DNA from: Actinomycetota bacterium
GTDB taxonomy: Bacteria; Actinomycetota; Thermoleophilia; Miltoncostaeales; Miltoncostaeaceae
Length of the DNA stretch: 12,086 bases
Direction of reading: 5' to 3'
Assembly (NCBI GenBank): GCA_005788075.1
Contig: SXZC01000045.1
Location: 1-12,086 of the forward strand
The notes below the pieces were generated by a model. That model was not told where the DNA came from. It was given only the letters and a program-made list of their open reading frames with translations, and did not search any database. Position numbers and translations under genes: made by a program. Positions 5,907 through 12,086 of this stretch are shown one piece after another. Positions within the stretch are counted from its first letter, which is position 1; each line of letters begins with the position of its first letter.

Positions 5907-6938
5907 ATGCGCCGTGCCCTCGCCGTCCTCATCGCCGTGGGGGCCCTGGCGATGGGCATCGGCAGCACCCCCGCCCTCGCCGATCCCGCCTCCGTGGCGG
6001 CGAAGAAGCGCGAGGTCAACGCGCTGAAGGCGCGCCGGAACGCCGTGGAGCAGCGCGTGTCCGCGGCAGCCGAGCGCTACAACGGCGCGCGCTGGCGCCT
6101 GTCGGTCATCAAGGACAGGCTCGTGAAGAACCAGAAGGCGCTCGAGCGGGCGATCGCCGACCTCGAGGCATCGCAGCGCATCCTGGGCGACCGACTCGAC
6201 GCCCTCTACCGCCGTCCCGAGCCCAACCTCGTCGAGGTGCTGGTCTCGAGTGGCAGCCTCACCGACGCCATGGGCGAGCTCGAGACCATCGAGCGCGCCG
6301 GCGGCGAGGATGCCCAGGTCGTGGGCAAGGTGCGCCGCTTCCGCGACCGCACCATCCGCGTGCGCCGCGAGCTCGCGAAGGACCGCACCGCGGCGCAGGC
6401 GCAGGTGCGCAAGGCCGAGGCCGAGAAGGCGCGCGTGGAGGCCCTGCTCGCCGAGCGCCGTCGCATGCTCGAGAACGCCCGCGCCGACCTTCGCCAGGCA
6501 ATCGCCGACGAGCGCGCGCGCCGCGCCGCGCAGGCCCGCTCCATGGCGTCATCCGGTTACACGCCCTTCAACGGTCCGCTCCCCGACGGCGCCGGCAACG
6601 CCGAGGCCGCGCGCATCGCGCTGTCGTTCCAGGGCGTTCCCTACGTGTGGGGCGGCGAGTCACCGTCGGGCTTCGACTGCTCGGGCCTGGCCACCTACGC
6701 GTACCGCCAGATCGGCAAGAGCGTGCCGCACTACACCTATGCCATCTGGGGCCAGTTCCCGCAGGTGCCCTACGAGCAGCTGCAGCCGGGCGACCTGGTG
6801 TTCTTCAGGGGCCTCGGCCACATGGGCATCTACATCGGTGGCGGCAACATGGTGCATGCGCCCCAGACCGGCGACGTGGTGCGGGTCACCTCGATGGCCA
6901 GCCGCAGCGGCAACTACGTCGGGGCCGTCAGGCCCTAG
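5907..6938 (+). CDS. Secreted coiled-coil NlpC/P60 peptidoglycan hydrolase
   Basis: A 343-residue exported protein resembling RipA/CwlO-type enzymes, which cut peptide stems of peptidoglycan. A signal peptide opens it (MRRALAVLIAVGALAMGIG, cleavage after ALA near residue 25). Residues about 28-215 are rich in Ala, Arg, Glu and Lys and likely form a long coiled coil that in this family restrains or recruits the enzyme. The C-terminal NlpC/P60 domain has the catalytic C258 (GFDCSGL), H305 (GHMGIYIG) and a third polar residue H317 (MVHAPQTG). The start is uncertain. ATG 5907 gives the neatest signal peptide, but GTG 5865 and GTG 5883 are in frame, and GGAGG (5876-5880) lies only 2 nt before 5883. 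It is divergent from the M23 gene. Confidence 0.92.
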   Translation: MRRALAVLIAVGALAMGIGSTPALADPASVAAKKREVNALKARRNAVEQRVSAAAERYNGARWRLSVIKDRLVKNQKALERAIADLEASQRILGDRLDALYRRPEPNLVEVLVSSGSLTDAMGELETIERAGGEDAQVVGKVRRFRDRTIRVRRELAKDRTAAQAQVRKAEAEKARVEALLAERRRMLENARADLRQAIADERARRAAQARSMASSGYTPFNGPLPDGAGNAEAARIALSFQGVPYVWGGESPSGFDCSGLATYAYRQIGKSVPHYTYAIWGQFPQVPYEQLQPGDLVFFRGLGHMGIYIGGGNMVHAPQTGDVVRVTSMASRSGNYVGAVRP

Positions 6939-7007
6939 GCACCGGAGTCGCGTGCTGCCCGCGCAGCGCGACGACCTGCTGCGCGCCCACCGCGCCATGC
7001 CGGTGCC
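6938..7007 (+). repeat. Nested inverted repeats after the NlpC/P60 gene
   Basis: An 8-bp perfect outer repeat, GGCACCGG (6938-6945) and CCGGTGCC (7000-7007), encloses two smaller hairpins. The first is GTCGC/GCGAC plus GCTGC/GCAGC with a 2-nt bulge and a CCGC loop (6947-6972). The second is GCGCG/CGCGC (6981-6995). As RNA this would fold into a three-way branched element starting at the stop codon. It may be a terminator or 3' stabilising structure; no U-run follows. GC-rich DNA gives such pairings by chance fairly often. Confidence 0.35.
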
Positions 7008-7080
7008 CGGCGCCTTCGGATGGCGACGCCCGGTCGGAAAAGGTGAAACGTCCATGCGCGCCCCATCGCGAGGCCACGCG

Positions 7081-7086
7081 TACACT
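7081..7086 (+). promoter_or_regulatory. Candidate -10 box before the small Cys-X2-Cys gene
   Basis: TACACT matches 4 of 6 bases of TATAAT and keeps the TAnnnT pattern. It would start a transcript near 7092-7094 with a leader of about 20 nt that contains the GGAGG ribosome binding site. No good -35 box is seen. This would drive the small gene and lgt. Confidence 0.35.
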
Positions 7087-7112
7087 GTCCTTGTCGACCT
7101 CCGGAGGACCCC

Positions 7113-7334
7113 ATGTGCGTCGTGTGCCAGAACATTCCCGCGATCATGACCGGCCTCTCCGGCAGCGCCCTCGTGGTGCGCACGGCCGTCCGCCGGGTAC
7201 GCGGCACCGCGCCGGGGCGCTACGAAGGGGTGCCGCGTGCGCCTGAGCGCGCGAACAGCGACGCCCGTGCCGAGCAGGTCGCGACTCCGAGCCCTGTCAC
7301 GGGCCCCCCGGCCGCACCCCGCCTGACCGCCTAG
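7113..7334 (+). CDS. Small hypothetical protein with N-terminal Cys-X2-Cys
   Basis: A 73-residue protein that I do not recognise. It begins MCVVCQNIPAIMTG, so a C-X2-C pair sits right at the N-terminus, followed by a short hydrophobic stretch (about residues 8-24) and a basic segment (RTAVRRVRG). The rest is Pro/Ala-rich and looks disordered. The case for a real gene is its ribosome binding site: GGAGG (7103-7107) with a 5-nt gap to ATG is the best in this half of the window. A candidate -10 box also lies upstream, and the stop is 4 nt before the lgt GTG, which lacks its own Shine-Dalgarno sequence. It may therefore act at least as a translated leader coupled to lgt. Third-position GC is a little lower in its middle part than in its neighbours. 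Confidence 0.6.
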   Translation: MCVVCQNIPAIMTGLSGSALVVRTAVRRVRGTAPGRYEGVPRAPERANSDARAEQVATPSPVTGPPAAPRLTA

Positions 7335-7338
7335 CCGC

Positions 7339-8115
7339 GTGCTGCCCGAACTGGGGTCCGTCGGGCCCTTCACCTTCTACTCGTTCGGCCTCATGGCCGC
7401 TCTGGCCATCGTGGCCGGCGCGGTATTCCTCGCGGTCGACCTGCGCCAGCGCGGGCTCAACCCGTCGTTCAGCATCGAGGTGGCCTTCGCCGCCGGCATC
7501 GGCGGATTCCTCGGCGCGCGCATCTACTACGTGATCGAGCACTGGGGCGAGCCCGGGGAGTCGCTCATCACCGGTGCCGGGCTCGTCTGGTACGGCGGCG
7601 TGGCAGGCGGCTTCATCGGCGTCATCCTGCTCGCCCTCTACCGCAGGGCGTCCCTGGGGATCCTCGCCAACATGGTCGCGGCGCCGCTGGCCATCGGATA
7701 CGCCATCGGCCGCATCGGCTGCCAGCTGGCGGGCGATGGCGACTACGGCGACGTCACCACGCTGCCGTGGGGCATGGCCTACCCGGAGGGCACGGTGCCC
7801 ACCACCGAGATCGTCCACCCCACTCCGGTGTACGAGACCATCGCCGCTCTGGTGATCTTCTGGATCCTCTGGCGCATGCGCGGGAGGCTCACCGCCCCCT
7901 GGTCGCTCTTCGGCCTCTACCTCGTGCTGATCGGCATCGAGCGCTTCGCCGTCGAGTTCGTGCGCGCCACCCCGCAGGTGGCGGCAGGCCTCACGGCCGC
8001 GCAGATCATCTCGCTCATCCTGGTGGTGATCGGCGGAGTGATCCTCGCCCGCACGTGGAACCGCCGTGACCCCGCCTGGGCGGGCGGTGGCACCGCCACC
8101 AGCGCCGACGCCTGA
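7339..8115 (+). CDS. lgt: Lgt prolipoprotein diacylglyceryl transferase
   Basis: A 258-residue inner-membrane enzyme that transfers diacylglycerol from phosphatidylglycerol to the lipobox cysteine of prolipoproteins, the first step of lipoprotein maturation. The N-terminus LPELGSVGPFTFYSFGLM is typical, and about seven hydrophobic segments are present. Key sites are the WYGG motif with Y85 (where E. coli has a histidine), the signature GRIGCQLAGDGDYG with R125, and ERFAVEFVR with E201 and R202 matching the essential C-terminal arginine region. The start is GTG 7339; there is no Shine-Dalgarno sequence, and translation is probably coupled to the small gene ending 4 nt earlier. Its stop is only 3 nt from that of the convergent adenosyltransferase gene. 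Confidence 0.95.
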   Translation: MLPELGSVGPFTFYSFGLMAALAIVAGAVFLAVDLRQRGLNPSFSIEVAFAAGIGGFLGARIYYVIEHWGEPGESLITGAGLVWYGGVAGGFIGVILLALYRRASLGILANMVAAPLAIGYAIGRIGCQLAGDGDYGDVTTLPWGMAYPEGTVPTTEIVHPTPVYETIAALVIFWILWRMRGRLTAPWSLFGLYLVLIGIERFAVEFVRATPQVAAGLTAAQIISLILVVIGGVILARTWNRRDPAWAGGGTATSADA

Positions 8116-8118
8116 CGC

Positions 8119-8706
8119 CTACGCGGAGGCGCCACCCCCGGGAACCCAGAGCACGTCGGGCACGCCGGCGGCCTTGTTCGCGCCGCGGGCGAGGATGAAG
8201 AAGAGGTCGGAGAGACGGTTGAGGTAGGCGATGACGTTCTCGCCAACCGCGCCGGTGGGCTCGTGGTCGGCGAGCATCACCACCGCGCGCTCGGCGCGCC
8301 GGCACACCGTGCGGGCCACGTGCAGCTGCGCCGCGGCGGGCGTGCCGCCCGGCAGCACGAAGCTGGTGAGGGGCTCGAGGTCGTCGTTGATCTCATCGCA
8401 CCACTTCTCGAGCCACGCGACGCGCTCGGTGGCGATGCGCAGGCGCTGCTCCTCGGCCTCGGGGTCGACGGGCACGGCGAGGTCAGCGCCGACGTCGAAC
8501 AGGTCGTTCTGCACCTGGCCGAGGCGCTCGTCCCATCCGGCGGGCAGCTCGGAGAGCCGCACCACGCCCACCTGGGCGTTCAGCTCGTCCACCTCGCCAT
8601 AGGCGTTCACCCGAAGGTGATCCTTGCGCACCAGCGTCATGTCGCCGAGGCGGGTGTCGCCGCCATCGCCCTGCCGGGTGTAGATCTTCGTCAGGTTGAT
8701 TCCCAC
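8119..8706 (-). CDS. PduO-type cob(I)alamin adenosyltransferase
   Basis: A 195-residue enzyme that makes adenosylcobalamin from ATP and cob(I)alamin. PduO-family motifs are in order: the ATP-binding loop IYTRQGDGGDTRLGD at residues 8-22, YGEVDELNAQVG at 36-47, an RTVCRRAERAVV helix at 132-143 with the conserved arginines, and NRLSDLFF at 163-170. The length is normal for the family. The frame is open for 43 more codons upstream, but that part is low-complexity and not conserved in type. I chose GTG 8706, which starts the usual GINLTKIYTR sequence and lies 7 nt after a TAACGT -10 box, indicating leaderless expression. It serves B12-dependent enzymes that are not in the window. Confidence 0.93.
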   Translation of the reverse strand: MGINLTKIYTRQGDGGDTRLGDMTLVRKDHLRVNAYGEVDELNAQVGVVRLSELPAGWDERLGQVQNDLFDVGADLAVPVDPEAEEQRLRIATERVAWLEKWCDEINDDLEPLTSFVLPGGTPAAAQLHVARTVCRRAERAVVMLADHEPTGAVGENVIAYLNRLSDLFFILARGANKAAGVPDVLWVPGGGASA

Positions 8707-8713
8707 GGGCGGC

Positions 8714-8719
8714 ACGTTA
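8714..8719 (-). promoter_or_regulatory. -10 box of the adenosyltransferase gene
   Basis: On the minus strand TAACGT fits TAnnnT and ends 7 nt before GTG 8706, so transcription would begin at or near the start codon. No clear -35 box and no ribosome binding site are visible. It suggests this gene is transcribed separately from the alr operon upstream. There is no cobalamin riboswitch in the roughly 100-nt gap. Confidence 0.5.
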
Positions 8720-8782
8720 GACGCAGGGGCGGTCGGCACGGGTGCCCTACGGGCGGCGCAGCAGACCTCTCTCCGGGGTGAC

Positions 8783-8805
8783 GCACCCGCCGCGCAGGCG
8801 GGTGC
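8783..8805 (-). terminator. Hairpin at the end of the CCA/poly(A) polymerase gene
   Basis: A perfect 9-bp inverted repeat, GCACCCGCC (8783-8791) and GGCGGGTGC (8797-8805), with a 5-nt loop. It begins at the last base of the stop codon of the upstream minus-strand gene. The stem is very stable, but no U-run follows. It most likely ends the nnrD-alr-cca transcript before the next gene's own promoter. Confidence 0.5.
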
Positions 8806-10229
8806 TACGCGCTGGGCGGGTGGTCGGCGGCCCAAGCGCGGGCGAAGCGCTCCGCCGTGGGCACGTCATGCACGCGACCCATCAGCTGCTCCTCGCGCGT
8901 GGCCGTGAGAAGGTCGGCGAGCCACGGCCCGGGCTCGCGGCCCAGCATCGAGGCCAGTTCGGCGCCGTCGAGCGGCGGCCGGATGGGCTCGATGGCCGCG
9001 ATGGCCACATGCGCGGCCAGCATGTCGCGCGCGAGCGCGAGATGGCGCGTGATCTGGATGGGCGTGGTGCGCGGCCCATCCGTGGCGATGCGGTCGGCGG
9101 CCGAGAGCACGATGGCCTCCACCGGATCGGGCGCCACCCGCCGCAGGTAGCGGTCGTACTGCACGAGGGTGAGCGGCTGCCGGTGCACCATGAACCCCAG
9201 CACCAGGTGGTCGCGCACGCCGTGCACCACGAACTCGCGCAGGCGGTTGGATGTCTTCATGCGCCGGAACCATGCCTCCGCCATCTCGGCGCCGCGCCGG
9301 TCGTGCCCGATGAACGTGACGCGCCCGGTGTCCATCACCCCGCGCGTCTCGGCCTTGGCCATGTCGTGCAGGAGCGCGGTGAGGCGCAGCGCCTCGCCGC
9401 GAGTGAGGTCGTCCGCCAGGGGCTCGGCAAGCGATGCGGCCACCACGGCGGCATCCCCGCGGAACACCTGCTCCGGATCGCGCTCGATGGCCACTACGTT
9501 GTCGAGCACTGCGAAGGTGTGCCCCAGCACGTCGAGGTGGTGGTACTCGCTCTGGTCAACGCCACGGCAGTCGTCCAGTTCGGGGATGAGCCCCCCGAGA
9601 CCCCCGAGGTCGTCGAGGGCGCGGACCGCGCGTCCGGGGTCGGCCGAGGTGATGATGCGCGTGAACTCCTCCATCGCCCGCTCGCCGGGCACGTCGGCCA
9701 GGGCGGGAGCGGCGGCGCGGGCCGCGATGGCAGCGTTCGGGTCGATCGTGAAGCCGAGCGCATCGGCGATGCGCGCGAGGCGCAGCACGCGCACCGGGTC
9801 GTCGGCAAGCGCCCCGGGGGTCACCAAGGCCATGCGCCCCGCCTGGAGGTCTGCAAGGCCGCCGTGGCGGTCGATCACCGTGCCGTCGCCCCCCACCTCG
9901 AGGGCGAGGGCGTTGATCGTGAAGTCGCGCCGCGAGAGGTCGTCCTCGAGCCCATCGCCGAGCACGGGCATGATGTCCACCTGGCAGCCGAGTCCTCCCC
10001 CGCTCACGCGCCACGCGCCAAACGCGCGCGAGAGCGGAAAGCGCGCAGCGCCATGCGCGCGGGCGAGCGCCGCCGCCTCGGCGTCGGCATCGCCCCGGGT
10101 GATGACGTCGAGGTCGGCCACCGGGCGGCCGAGCAGGGCATCGCGCAGGCCTCCCCCCACCACCCACGCGGGCGCCGTGAGCGCCGCGAGCGGGGCGGTG
10201 AGCGGAGCGGGGTCGATCCGGCCGCTCAC
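8805..10229 (-). CDS. CCA-adding enzyme / poly(A) polymerase family with HD domain
   Basis: A 474-residue class II nucleotidyltransferase. The head has GGGLRD (residues 25-30), the catalytic pair D39 and D41 in ADLDVIT, a third acid D85 in CQVDIMP, and the RRDFTINA motif at 100-107. A DDPVRVLRLARIA motif follows near residue 145. The second half is an HD-type phosphohydrolase domain with YHHLDVLGHTF, LLHDMAK and FIGHDRRGAEMA. Homologues add or repair the CCA end of tRNA; some members are poly(A) polymerases, and sequence alone does not settle which. The start is GTG 10229, which overlaps the alr stop as GTGA; the open frame extends 13 codons further into alr but that is unlikely to be used. 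Confidence 0.92.
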   Translation of the reverse strand: MSGRIDPAPLTAPLAALTAPAWVVGGGLRDALLGRPVADLDVITRGDADAEAAALARAHGAARFPLSRAFGAWRVSGGGLGCQVDIMPVLGDGLEDDLSRRDFTINALALEVGGDGTVIDRHGGLADLQAGRMALVTPGALADDPVRVLRLARIADALGFTIDPNAAIAARAAAPALADVPGERAMEEFTRIITSADPGRAVRALDDLGGLGGLIPELDDCRGVDQSEYHHLDVLGHTFAVLDNVVAIERDPEQVFRGDAAVVAASLAEPLADDLTRGEALRLTALLHDMAKAETRGVMDTGRVTFIGHDRRGAEMAEAWFRRMKTSNRLREFVVHGVRDHLVLGFMVHRQPLTLVQYDRYLRRVAPDPVEAIVLSAADRIATDGPRTTPIQITRHLALARDMLAAHVAIAAIEPIRPPLDGAELASMLGREPGPWLADLLTATREEQLMGRVHDVPTAERFARAWAADHPPSA

Positions 10230-11341
10230 CCCGTGGTGATCCGCGCCACGCGCGGGCTCACGGCGCACGTGACCTCGTACGAGATCGACGACCGGCGGCG
10301 GGCGACCTCCTCGGCGGTGATGCGCTCGGTGCCCTGCCGCCCGAGGATGACGACCTCCTCGCCGCCGCGCTCCTCGGCCTCGGGCCCGAGGTCGACCGCG
10401 ATGAGGTCCATGGAGACCGTGCCGACCACCGGCACGCGGCGGCCACCCACGAGCACCTCGTCGTTGGTCGACAGGTCACGCGAGAAGCCGTCGGCATAGC
10501 CCACGGGCACGATGCCCACCCAGGTGCCGCGCGATGCCCGCCAGGTGCGCCCGTAGCCCGCGCTCATGCGCGAGGTGAAGGCCTTCACCATGGCGAGGCG
10601 CGAGCGCCAGGTCATCACGGGCACCAGGTCGTCGTCCGAGGGATCCCCGCCGAAGGGCGAGCAGCCGTAGAGCGCGATGCCGCACCGCACCATGTCGAAT
10701 GCGGCGTCCGGGTCGCGCAGGGTGGCCGCGCTGTTGGCCGCATGCACCTGGATGCCGGGGAAGCGATCCCGGAATGCCGGGATGAGCTGCCGGAAGCGCA
10801 CGAGCTGCTCGCGCATGAAGCCGGCCTCGGGACCCTCGCGCTCATCCGCCGTGGCGAAGTGCGTCATGAGCCCCACCACCTCTGCACCCCCCGCGGCGGC
10901 GGCCTCGGCCAGCTGCATGGCGTCGTCCGGCGCCACGCCCAGGCGCCCCATGCCGGTGTCGACCTCCACGTGCACGCGGGCAGGGCGGTCCGGGCTGGCA
11001 GCCGCCGTGATGCCCTCCACCCCATCGCCGTCGCCCACCACCACCTCGCAGCCCGCGGCGAGAGCGCGGGTGAAGCCCGCCCCCGCCAGGGGGCTCATGA
11101 TGAGGATGCGCGCGGTGAGGCCACCGAGCCGGAGCTCCTCGGCCTCCTCCACGCTCGCCACCGCCAGGCTGCCCGCGCCGCCGTCGAGCGCGGCGAATGC
11201 GCAGTCGACGGCCCCGTGGCCGTACCCGTTGGCCTTGACCACGGCCATGAGCTCGGCGCCTCCGGCCGCGCGCGCGAGGCGCGCCGCGTTGTGGCGCAGG
11301 GCCTGCAGGTCGATCACCGCAGTGGAGCGGGCCTCGTTCAT
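10226..11341 (-). CDS. alr: Alanine racemase
   Basis: A 371-residue PLP enzyme that interconverts L- and D-alanine for peptidoglycan. The PLP lysine is K36 in VVKANGYGHG. Other family motifs are VDTGMGRLG, GLMTHFATAD, HAANSAA and MVRCGIALYG. The second catalytic base, a tyrosine, sits in SAGYGRTW, followed by the C-terminal PVGYADGFSR and GTVSMDLIAVDLG motifs. The length is standard. ATG 11341 overlaps the nnrD stop by 4 nt (ATGA), and its own stop overlaps the next start (GTGA), so the three genes are very probably translated in a coupled way from one message. The open frame upstream of 11341 is a shadow of nnrD. Confidence 0.97.
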   Translation of the reverse strand: MNEARSTAVIDLQALRHNAARLARAAGGAELMAVVKANGYGHGAVDCAFAALDGGAGSLAVASVEEAEELRLGGLTARILIMSPLAGAGFTRALAAGCEVVVGDGDGVEGITAAASPDRPARVHVEVDTGMGRLGVAPDDAMQLAEAAAAGGAEVVGLMTHFATADEREGPEAGFMREQLVRFRQLIPAFRDRFPGIQVHAANSAATLRDPDAAFDMVRCGIALYGCSPFGGDPSDDDLVPVMTWRSRLAMVKAFTSRMSAGYGRTWRASRGTWVGIVPVGYADGFSRDLSTNDEVLVGGRRVPVVGTVSMDLIAVDLGPEAEERGGEEVVILGRQGTERITAEEVARRRSSISYEVTCAVSPRVARITTG

Positions 11342-12086
11342 GCGGCACCCCCGGATGCACCCGCAGTGGCCAGGGCCCCGGGCAGCGCCTCGATGATGTC
11401 GCTCGCGATCGTGCCGTCGCCACGGCCGGCCAGCACGCCCGCGCGGGCGTGCAGCGCCGCGGCGCAGGTGGCAGCATCGCCGGCGTCCATGCCACGCGCG
11501 AGCAGCGCCGCGATGACGCCCGAGAGCACGTCGCCCGACCCCGCGGTGGACAGCGCGGAAGTGCCGCCCTCGATCACCACCGGCAGCGCACCCGGCGCGC
11601 AGATGATCGTGCCGGGCCCCTTGAGCAGGGCCACGGCACCGGATTGATCGCACAGCTCACGGGCGGCGGCGAGGCGCCCCGCCTCCACCTCATCACGCGT
11701 GGTGCCGAGCAGGCGCGCGGCCTCCCCCGCATGCGGCGTGATCACCGTGGAGGCGGGACGCTCGCGCAGCGCCGCCAAGTCGTCGCCCAGGTGCCAGAGC
11801 CCGTCCGCGTCGAGCACCATGGGGAGCGCGACGCCCGCGAGCACGGCGCGCACGAGCGAGGTGGTGCCCGGCTCGCGGCCCAGCCCCGGACCCAGCGCCA
11901 CGGCGCCGACGCGCGCGGCCTGGTGCATGATGGCGTCCAGGGCGTCCACCGACATGCCGGCGTCGCCCGGAACGCCCGTCACCATCACCTCCGGCGTGCC
12001 AATGGCCACCTCGGCGCGCACGCCCGCAGGCACGCACGCCGCCACGATGCCCGCGCCGGCGCGAAGCGCGGCACGCGTGCAAAGGC
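11338..12086 (-). CDS. nnrD: NnrD ADP-dependent NAD(P)H-hydrate dehydratase (partial)
   Basis: The C-terminal 248 codons of a ribokinase-fold CARKD-family enzyme that repairs hydrated NADH and NADPH using ADP or ATP. The frame is open to the window edge and the first residues (TRAALRAGAGIVAACVPAG) match the usual family start of the core, so the 5' end lies outside. Visible motifs are ALGPGLGRE, LDADGLW, VITPHAGEAARLLG, LLKGPGTIICAP and the nucleotide-binding/catalytic AGSGDVLSGVIAALLA near the end. In many bacteria an NnrE epimerase domain is fused N-terminally; that cannot be judged here. The stop TGA (11340-11338) overlaps the alr start. Pairing of nnrD with alr is a common actinobacterial arrangement. 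Confidence 0.93.
   Translation of the reverse strand, partial: LCTRAALRAGAGIVAACVPAGVRAEVAIGTPEVMVTGVPGDAGMSVDALDAIMHQAARVGAVALGPGLGREPGTTSLVRAVLAGVALPMVLDADGLWHLGDDLAALRERPASTVITPHAGEAARLLGTTRDEVEAGRLAAARELCDQSGAVALLKGPGTIICAPGALPVVIEGGTSALSTAGSGDVLSGVIAALLARGMDAGDAATCAAALHARAGVLAGRGDGTIASDIIEALPGALATAGASGGAA

Noticed and set aside
6939..7112. Possible small ORF or riboswitch in the gap before the Cys-X2-Cys gene
   Set aside because: The only open frame is the tail of a frame shadowing the NlpC/P60 gene, with no ribosome binding site, and no known riboswitch core is recognisable; only the inverted repeats and a -10 candidate are supported.
8735..8746. Short hairpin GGCAC-GG-GTGCC before the adenosyltransferase promoter
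   Set aside because: The 2-nt loop is too tight for a stable stem, and chance is likely in GC-rich DNA.
8707..8835. N-terminal extension of 43 codons on the adenosyltransferase
   Set aside because: The extension is Pro/Ala/Arg-rich, runs into the stem-loop and the end of the upstream gene, and family members begin at the GINLTKIYTR region.
8742..10499. Plus-strand open frame of 585 codons across the CCA enzyme gene
   Set aside because: It is antisense to a clear nucleotidyltransferase gene and has shadow-like composition; the opposite strand carries all the motifs.
1..12086. CRISPR array, prophage, insertion sequence, tRNA or rRNA genes
   Set aside because: No regular spaced repeats, transposase or phage motifs, terminal inverted repeats or RNA gene signatures were seen on either strand.

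Overview
The window is about 12 kb of very GC-rich bacterial DNA, packed with genes. It has no rRNA, tRNA, insertion sequence or CRISPR array that I can see. Everything points to a chromosomal region of an Actinomycetota member, possibly Thermoleophilia-like. The reasons are the GC-saturated third codon positions, the SUF operon of SufC-SufS-SufU-SufT type, the Lgt with a GRIGCQLAGDGDYG signature, and several TAnnnT-type -10 boxes 6-7 nt before the start codon (leaderless transcription). The phylum call is an inference (moderate confidence); the finer placement is weak.

Left part (1-3632, + strand): the end of an iron-sulfur cluster assembly operon. It holds the 3' end of sufC, then sufS (cysteine desulfurase), sufU (zinc-dependent sulfur acceptor), a SufT/MIP18-type maturation factor, and a HesB/IscA-type carrier with an unusual N-terminal extension. 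A polytopic membrane protein of DUF6159 type follows with a 1-nt gap. Junctions are overlaps or gaps of at most about 7 nt, so the row probably forms one transcript.

Middle (3636-4361): a small type II toxin-antitoxin module (FitA/VapB-like ribbon-helix-helix antitoxin plus PIN-domain toxin). It has its own leaderless promoter and a perfect 13-bp palindrome beside the -10 box. The toxin has lost the usual fourth acidic residue of the PIN active site.

Centre (4354-8115): cell-envelope genes. A secreted M23 metallopeptidase (- strand) is divergent from a secreted coiled-coil NlpC/P60 hydrolase (+ strand), with a short shared control region carrying a palindrome. Next come a structured intergenic stretch, a small Cys-X2-Cys ORF with a strong ribosome binding site, and lgt (prolipoprotein diacylglyceryl transferase).

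Right part (8119-12086, - strand): nnrD (NAD(P)HX dehydratase, cut by the window edge), alr (alanine racemase) and a CCA-adding enzyme/poly(A) polymerase-family protein, joined by 4-nt overlaps. A separately promoted PduO-type cob(I)alamin adenosyltransferase follows. Envelope themes (M23, NlpC/P60, Lgt, Alr) recur on both sides of the centre. I see no clear wholly new system. The best candidates for something undescribed are the SUF-linked membrane protein, the Cys-X2-Cys small protein before lgt, the branched inverted-repeat element after the NlpC/P60 gene, and the M23/NlpC divergent control region.
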